A stretch of 64,000 nt of DNA. It comes from JALOOB01 sp040766655. GTDB taxonomy: Bacteria > Chloroflexota > Anaerolineae > CG2-30-64-16. Below are positions 60,141 through 64,000 of this stretch, piece by piece. Position numbers and translations under genes: made by a program. Location: the NCBI GenBank assembly GCA_040766655.1, contig JAXGQB010000006.1:186001-250000 (forward strand), read 5' to 3'. Numbering within the stretch: position 1 is the stretch's first letter; each line of letters opens with the position of its first letter. The notes beneath the pieces are model-generated. The model was not told the DNA's origin. It made no database searches and worked only from the letters and a program-made list of their open reading frames with translations.

Positions 60141-62693
60141 ATGAAGATCAGCTACTTCGTCGTCCTGATGATCGTCGTCGTGGGGATCATGGTCGTCACC
60201 ATAGCCCAACCAGCCTCTTCTGCGTCCATGCGACAACCGCTTTCAACCATAAGTACGCAATCCATCGGGCAGCCGCGAGGGGAACGGGAACTCACTGCCC
60301 TCCAAAGCGATCAGATAGATGCCGATGCCGCCCTCTGGACTCAATTACATCCCGCCACCTCGCCAACCGCGCGCGACTTGTCGTCGATGGTCTACGACCA
60401 GGCACGTGGACGCTTCGTACTGTTCGGCGGTAGAACCGCCAACTACGCTTTCCTGAACGACACCTGGGAATTCAACGGGACGGACTGGATTCAACGACTG
60501 CCCGCCAACTCACCGTCGGCTCGAACAAGCCACACGATGACGTACGACAGCGCCCGTCAGAGGGTTGTGCTGTTTGGCGGGTACGACTTTGGTTGGCCGG
60601 CAGACACGTGGGAGTGGGATGGCGTCAACTGGACCCAGCGCACCACCGCGACTCATCCGCCAGGAGGAACGGGAGCCGCGATGGCCTTTGATGAATACCG
60701 CGCGCGGAGCGTTGTGTTTGGCGGATTCACCAATCAGTTCACCCGCGAGACCTGGGAGTGGGATGGCGTCAACTGGACCCAGCGGTCACCCTCAATGTCA
60801 CCTTCGGCCAGAGGCGGACAGGTAATGGACTACTTTGATGCCTTGGGCTACACGCTGCTATTTGGAGGCACCGATACTTCCGGGGTCTTGAACGACACCT
60901 GGGCATGGAATGGAGCGGCCTGGACGCACCTATACCCAGTCACATCTCCAGTCGGACACGAGTTCCATGCGGGAGCTTATGATGGTCGCCGAGGGCGACT
61001 GATCCTGTTTGGAGGCAGCGGCGCAGCAGATACGTGGGAATTCGATGGCTTCGACTGGATGCAGCGACTTCCGGCTGTCTCGCCACCCGCGCGCGGCGGA
61101 CATGTGATGGCCTACGACAGCGCTCGCCAACGCATCATGCTGTTCGGTGGCCTGGGTGCAGATGGAAGAATGAATGATACGTGGGAGTACTATGCCGAGA
61201 ACCCTCCGCCAACGGTGACGCCCACTCTGTCGCCTACGCCGACGGCAACTGCCACACGCACGCCGACCCGTACTCCGACGTCGATTCCAACAGCCACTTC
61301 AACGCCGACCAGCACGCCAACGCCGACAAGTTCCTCAACGCCGACCAGCACGCCAACGCCGAGATCACGCGTCGCTCTGCCAGTAGTACTGAACCGCTAT
61401 CCTCCCGTGCCCTATACACCGGTGCTTCGGGCCATAGACAACGCCTATGGATACGGCACATACTGGGTTAGCTGGACCGAAACTCCGACTCAATTGGCCA
61501 CCAATTACCTGCTGGAAGAAGCGACTGATCCAGCATTCAACTCTGGCGTCAACTATGCGTGCTCCACAGCGCAGCAGTCTTGTCTTCTCACCGGCCGTTC
61601 TCCTGGCACCTACTACTATCGAGTCCGGGGATTCAATGGCTGGGGCAGCAGCGAGTGGAGCAACGTGCGGTCGGTGACTGTCCTCCCTCCGCCTACTGCG
61701 ACCGCCACCGCGACCCCAACGTCGACGCGAACACCCACGTGTACGCCCAGCCGAACGCCAACATCGCTACCGTCGCCAACCCCTACTCCACATCCACCTC
61801 AGTTCATCTTTCAATTTGGAGGACGCATCTACTTAGCAGAAGCACTCACCGGCGTCTACAACCCCCTGCTCGTTCCTTCCGTGCAGGAAAGGAAGTACTG
61901 GGCAGCCAAGTGGTCGCCTGATGGGTCCAAAATCGTCTTTCACAATGCCTTTGGAGAAACGTTCCTCTCTAGCTGGAACGGGAGTAACATAATGAAGATC
62001 GGCGAATACGGCTCCAGTAGCAGGTCGCAGTGTTCTTGGTCGCCTGATGGAAGGCGGTTTGCCTGCGCTGTCTATGATTCGCCGACCTGGCAGTTTGACA
62101 TTTGGGCCGTCGATTTGAGCGGCGATGCGGTGAATCTAACAGATTCACCGGGACAATCGGAGGTCGACCCGGTTTGGTCTCCAACAGGCAATCAGATAGC
62201 GTATTCGGTTGACAGCGCTGATGAGATTTGGGTAATGAACTCGGATGGATCATATCAGAGGAGCGTCTTGACCAAGGCTTCGGGTCCATCTTGGTCCCCC
62301 GATGGCACAAGGATTGTCGTGAGCGCCTCGGATGGAGACTCCGAAATATTCACGCTTGATCTGGTCTCTGGTTTGCTGACAAGACTTACGGAGAATTTCG
62401 AGTCGGACGCTCACCCCGCTTGGTCACCTGATGGCAACTCCATCGCCTTTGTTTCCTCAACGGCCGGCGCGCTGGATGCATTTGTGATAAATCCTGACGG
62501 CTCCGGTTTGGTGAACATCACCAAGACCGCTACGTGGTACGAATCTCACGTTCATTGGTCATCCGACAGCGCTCTACTGGCAATCGAGGCCAGCAAGTCC
62601 GATACACGCGATGTGTTCATCATGAACCGCGACGGCTCAAACGCGAGGAGGATGAACCTCTCCAGCATTGAGCTACCCGATTGGAGGCCGTGA
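60141..62693 (+). CDS. Secreted Kelch / Fn3-like / TolB-propeller protein
   Basis: 850 residues from ATG 60141 (AGGAG upstream). A membrane-spanning signal (YFVVLMIVVVGIMVVTIA) leads into five or six Kelch-type repeats (MVYDQARGRFVLFGG...LNDTWEFNGTDW and variants, about 85-355). A Thr/Pro/Ser linker, a fibronectin-III-like domain (LRAIDNAYGYGTYWVSWTE... YYYRVRGFNGWGSSEWSN), a second linker and five PD40/TolB repeats with WSPDG-x-x-I (about 600-850) follow. Cell-surface protein; binding role inferred. No catalytic site visible. Confidence 0.8.
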   Translation: MKISYFVVLMIVVVGIMVVTIAQPASSASMRQPLSTISTQSIGQPRGERELTALQSDQIDADAALWTQLHPATSPTARDLSSMVYDQARGRFVLFGGRTANYAFLNDTWEFNGTDWIQRLPANSPSARTSHTMTYDSARQRVVLFGGYDFGWPADTWEWDGVNWTQRTTATHPPGGTGAAMAFDEYRARSVVFGGFTNQFTRETWEWDGVNWTQRSPSMSPSARGGQVMDYFDALGYTLLFGGTDTSGVLNDTWAWNGAAWTHLYPVTSPVGHEFHAGAYDGRRGRLILFGGSGAADTWEFDGFDWMQRLPAVSPPARGGHVMAYDSARQRIMLFGGLGADGRMNDTWEYYAENPPPTVTPTLSPTPTATATRTPTRTPTSIPTATSTPTSTPTPTSSSTPTSTPTPRSRVALPVVLNRYPPVPYTPVLRAIDNAYGYGTYWVSWTETPTQLATNYLLEEATDPAFNSGVNYACSTAQQSCLLTGRSPGTYYYRVRGFNGWGSSEWSNVRSVTVLPPPTATATATPTSTRTPTCTPSRTPTSLPSPTPTPHPPQFIFQFGGRIYLAEALTGVYNPLLVPSVQERKYWAAKWSPDGSKIVFHNAFGETFLSSWNGSNIMKIGEYGSSSRSQCSWSPDGRRFACAVYDSPTWQFDIWAVDLSGDAVNLTDSPGQSEVDPVWSPTGNQIAYSVDSADEIWVMNSDGSYQRSVLTKASGPSWSPDGTRIVVSASDGDSEIFTLDLVSGLLTRLTENFESDAHPAWSPDGNSIAFVSSTAGALDAFVINPDGSGLVNITKTATWYESHVHWSSDSALLAIEASKSDTRDVFIMNRDGSNARRMNLSSIELPDWRP

Positions 62694-63161
62694 GTTGTGC
62701 TCCCGACTAGCGAGGTGATGGGTGTCGTTCCAGCGTGGGGTGATCGCCAGTATTCCGCGGTACCCGGAGTACCCGGTTTCAGATGAGTAGAGAGCGCCGT
62801 CTGCAAGTTTTTCGTCGATGGTTGCTGTGATGCCACGGGGCGCGTTTGCGACGGTATGGAGTGGAGGTCCTTGCGCCTGGCAGCAGTCTACGTCGCGACT
62901 TATACGTTCACATTGGGGTCATGAACGACGTCGCGCTTGGCAGAGGCCATCACGCCAGCCATGTCCACAATCTGGTACAGCATGGGGCTGTATCGTGTGG
63001 AAACCGGGTACTACGGGTACCCTGGGTGCGCAGTCGCAGCAGGGCGCTGCATTTGGACCCGTGAGGTTGAGCCTCACCATCCGATGATGAAGCAAGTCGC
63101 CATAGGCAGTGCAGCCTGGGCCGGCACGTGCATCTGATCACGCGCCGGCTCAGGCAAAGTG
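62694..63161. other. Gene-free stretch with an inverted repeat
   Basis: The plus strand near 62999-63020 (GAAACCGGGTACTACGGGTA...) matches the reverse complement of about 62760-62782 with one change. Overlapping short frames exist but have no ribosome site. An AGTGCTACAAT extended -10-like box lies near 63160, pointing toward the recombinase end. Confidence 0.4.
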
Positions 63162-63989
63162 CTACAATAGAGTGTCGACCGCACCATGTCGCTTGTGTGC
63201 CGCTTCCAGATCACTCTGGACCAACGCCAGGTATTTCCTCAGCATGGCGAGATCGGCATGGCCCATCAGCCGCTGGAGTGAGTAGACATCCATACCGCTG
63301 CGCAAGCTCCACAAGGCGAAAGTTCTGCGAAGCACGTGCGGCGATACGTCCTCAACCCCCGCGCGCTTGGCGATGCGCTCAAGGGCTTGGCGTAAGCCTG
63401 AATCAGTCAGCCGGTCGTTGGTCTGCTCGTTCAGCCAGAGAGGGTCTTCAGCCCTCGGCTTGCCGCGCGCGAGCAGGTACTTCAGGATCGCCCGGCGCGC
63501 CTTGGCCCCAACGTAAGTGGTGCGGGTCTTGCGGCCCTTGCCGAGCCTGACGAGGAGGCTGCCTGTCGCAATGTCCAGGTCGCCTACGTTCAGCGCGACG
63601 AACTCCGCTGCACGCACACCTGAATCGAGCAAGGTCAACACCATCGCCGTATCTCCGGTCGTCTGACAGGCCTTTAGGAGCTTCTGTACTTCAGCCGGGC
63701 TGAGGGCGGGCAGCGCGTCGTTGTTCAGCCGCGGCATCTTCACCCGACTCATCGGGCTGACAGTCAGAAGTCCTTCCTCTACGAGATAGTTGCAGAAGGT
63801 GCGTGCCGCAGATGCATGATGATGGATCGTTGTATCGGCCAAGCCGCGTTGCTGGAGATGCACCAGAAACCCGCGCAGGGAATCCGTGGTGATCGCCTCA
63901 ACGTCTGCAATGCCTTCGGCGGCGAGATGGGCGACCAGGGCACCGACATACTTACGGTACCAGATGAGGGTAGCCGCGGTGCAGCGCAT
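63162..63989 (-). CDS. Tyrosine recombinase/integrase, N-terminus beyond window
   Basis: XerC/D-type site-specific recombinase. An N-terminal SAM-like core-binding domain (about 1-85) precedes the catalytic domain with Arg 126 (DSGVRAAE), Lys 151-154, His 218 and Arg 221 (HVLRRTF), His 244 (LMGHADL) and Tyr 253 (RKYLALV), so all catalytic residues are present. The frame is open to the right window edge, and family members usually have some residues before the Met at 63989. It may integrate the accessory region, whose other visible edge is tRNA-Met. Confidence 0.85.
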   Translation of the reverse strand: MRCTAATLIWYRKYVGALVAHLAAEGIADVEAITTDSLRGFLVHLQQRGLADTTIHHHASAARTFCNYLVEEGLLTVSPMSRVKMPRLNNDALPALSPAEVQKLLKACQTTGDTAMVLTLLDSGVRAAEFVALNVGDLDIATGSLLVRLGKGRKTRTTYVGAKARRAILKYLLARGKPRAEDPLWLNEQTNDRLTDSGLRQALERIAKRAGVEDVSPHVLRRTFALWSLRSGMDVYSLQRLMGHADLAMLRKYLALVQSDLEAAHKRHGAVDTLL

Positions 63990-64000
63990 TGCCTCGCGGC

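Noticed and set aside
62818..63137. Overlapping frames of 66-89 codons before the recombinase
   Set aside because: Three frames overlap each other, no ribosome site; treated as possible gene remnants only.

Overview
The window looks like chromosomal DNA of a GC-rich Chloroflexota (Anaerolineae/Caldilinea-like) bacterium. The evidence is indirect: several lipoproteins have long Thr/Pro-rich linkers after the lipobox, secreted proteins carry the F-Y-L-P-V-I type segment, and the P5C dehydrogenase, HflK/HflC and ferritin-VIT proteins fit that phylum. No rRNA or marker gene allows a firm species call.

Layout. Positions 1-16300 are mostly core: a 5'-truncated P5C dehydrogenase, an MFS transporter, a ferritin-VIT1 iron/manganese transporter, a NurA-HerA-DNA methyltransferase operon (4425-8862), a TetR regulator with a maleylpyruvate-isomerase-like enzyme, a golvesin-domain lipoprotein, hflK-hflC, a large secreted protein and an elongator tRNA-Met. 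From the tRNA (16226-16297) to the tyrosine recombinase at the right edge (63162 onward) everything looks accessory.

The accessory region opens with a replication/regulation module (ribbon-helix-helix protein, DnaB-N/RepA-type helicase, an iteron-like cluster with a palindrome, small zinc-finger/HTH proteins). Lipoproteins and PD-(D/E)XK or HEPN proteins follow (20494-29302). Next is a long cassette: Mrr, a type III-like Mod methylase split by an IS21 element, two PH-like membrane proteins, a HExxH protein with fourteen 13-residue repeats, a HerA/TraG-like ATPase and a Res-type helicase-nuclease (29702-44445). After this come PLD-nuclease remnants, a two beta-helix plus J-domain operon, an AlbA_2 protein, a second IS21 element, two SAM-I-type riboswitch sequences (one decayed), an XRE/GIY-YIG pair and more secreted proteins.

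How it fits together. Three separate nuclease/defence-like operons (nurA-herA-MTase, HEPN-nuclease, mrr-mod) share one promoter design: a sigma70-type promoter whose -10 box sits inside a GTGC...GCAC inverted repeat. Two of them also share a 150-bp structured leader that ends in a hairpin, one copy of which is a proper terminator. This suggests common control of several defence modules and is the observation I rate highest. Function calls for the defence genes rest on motifs only.
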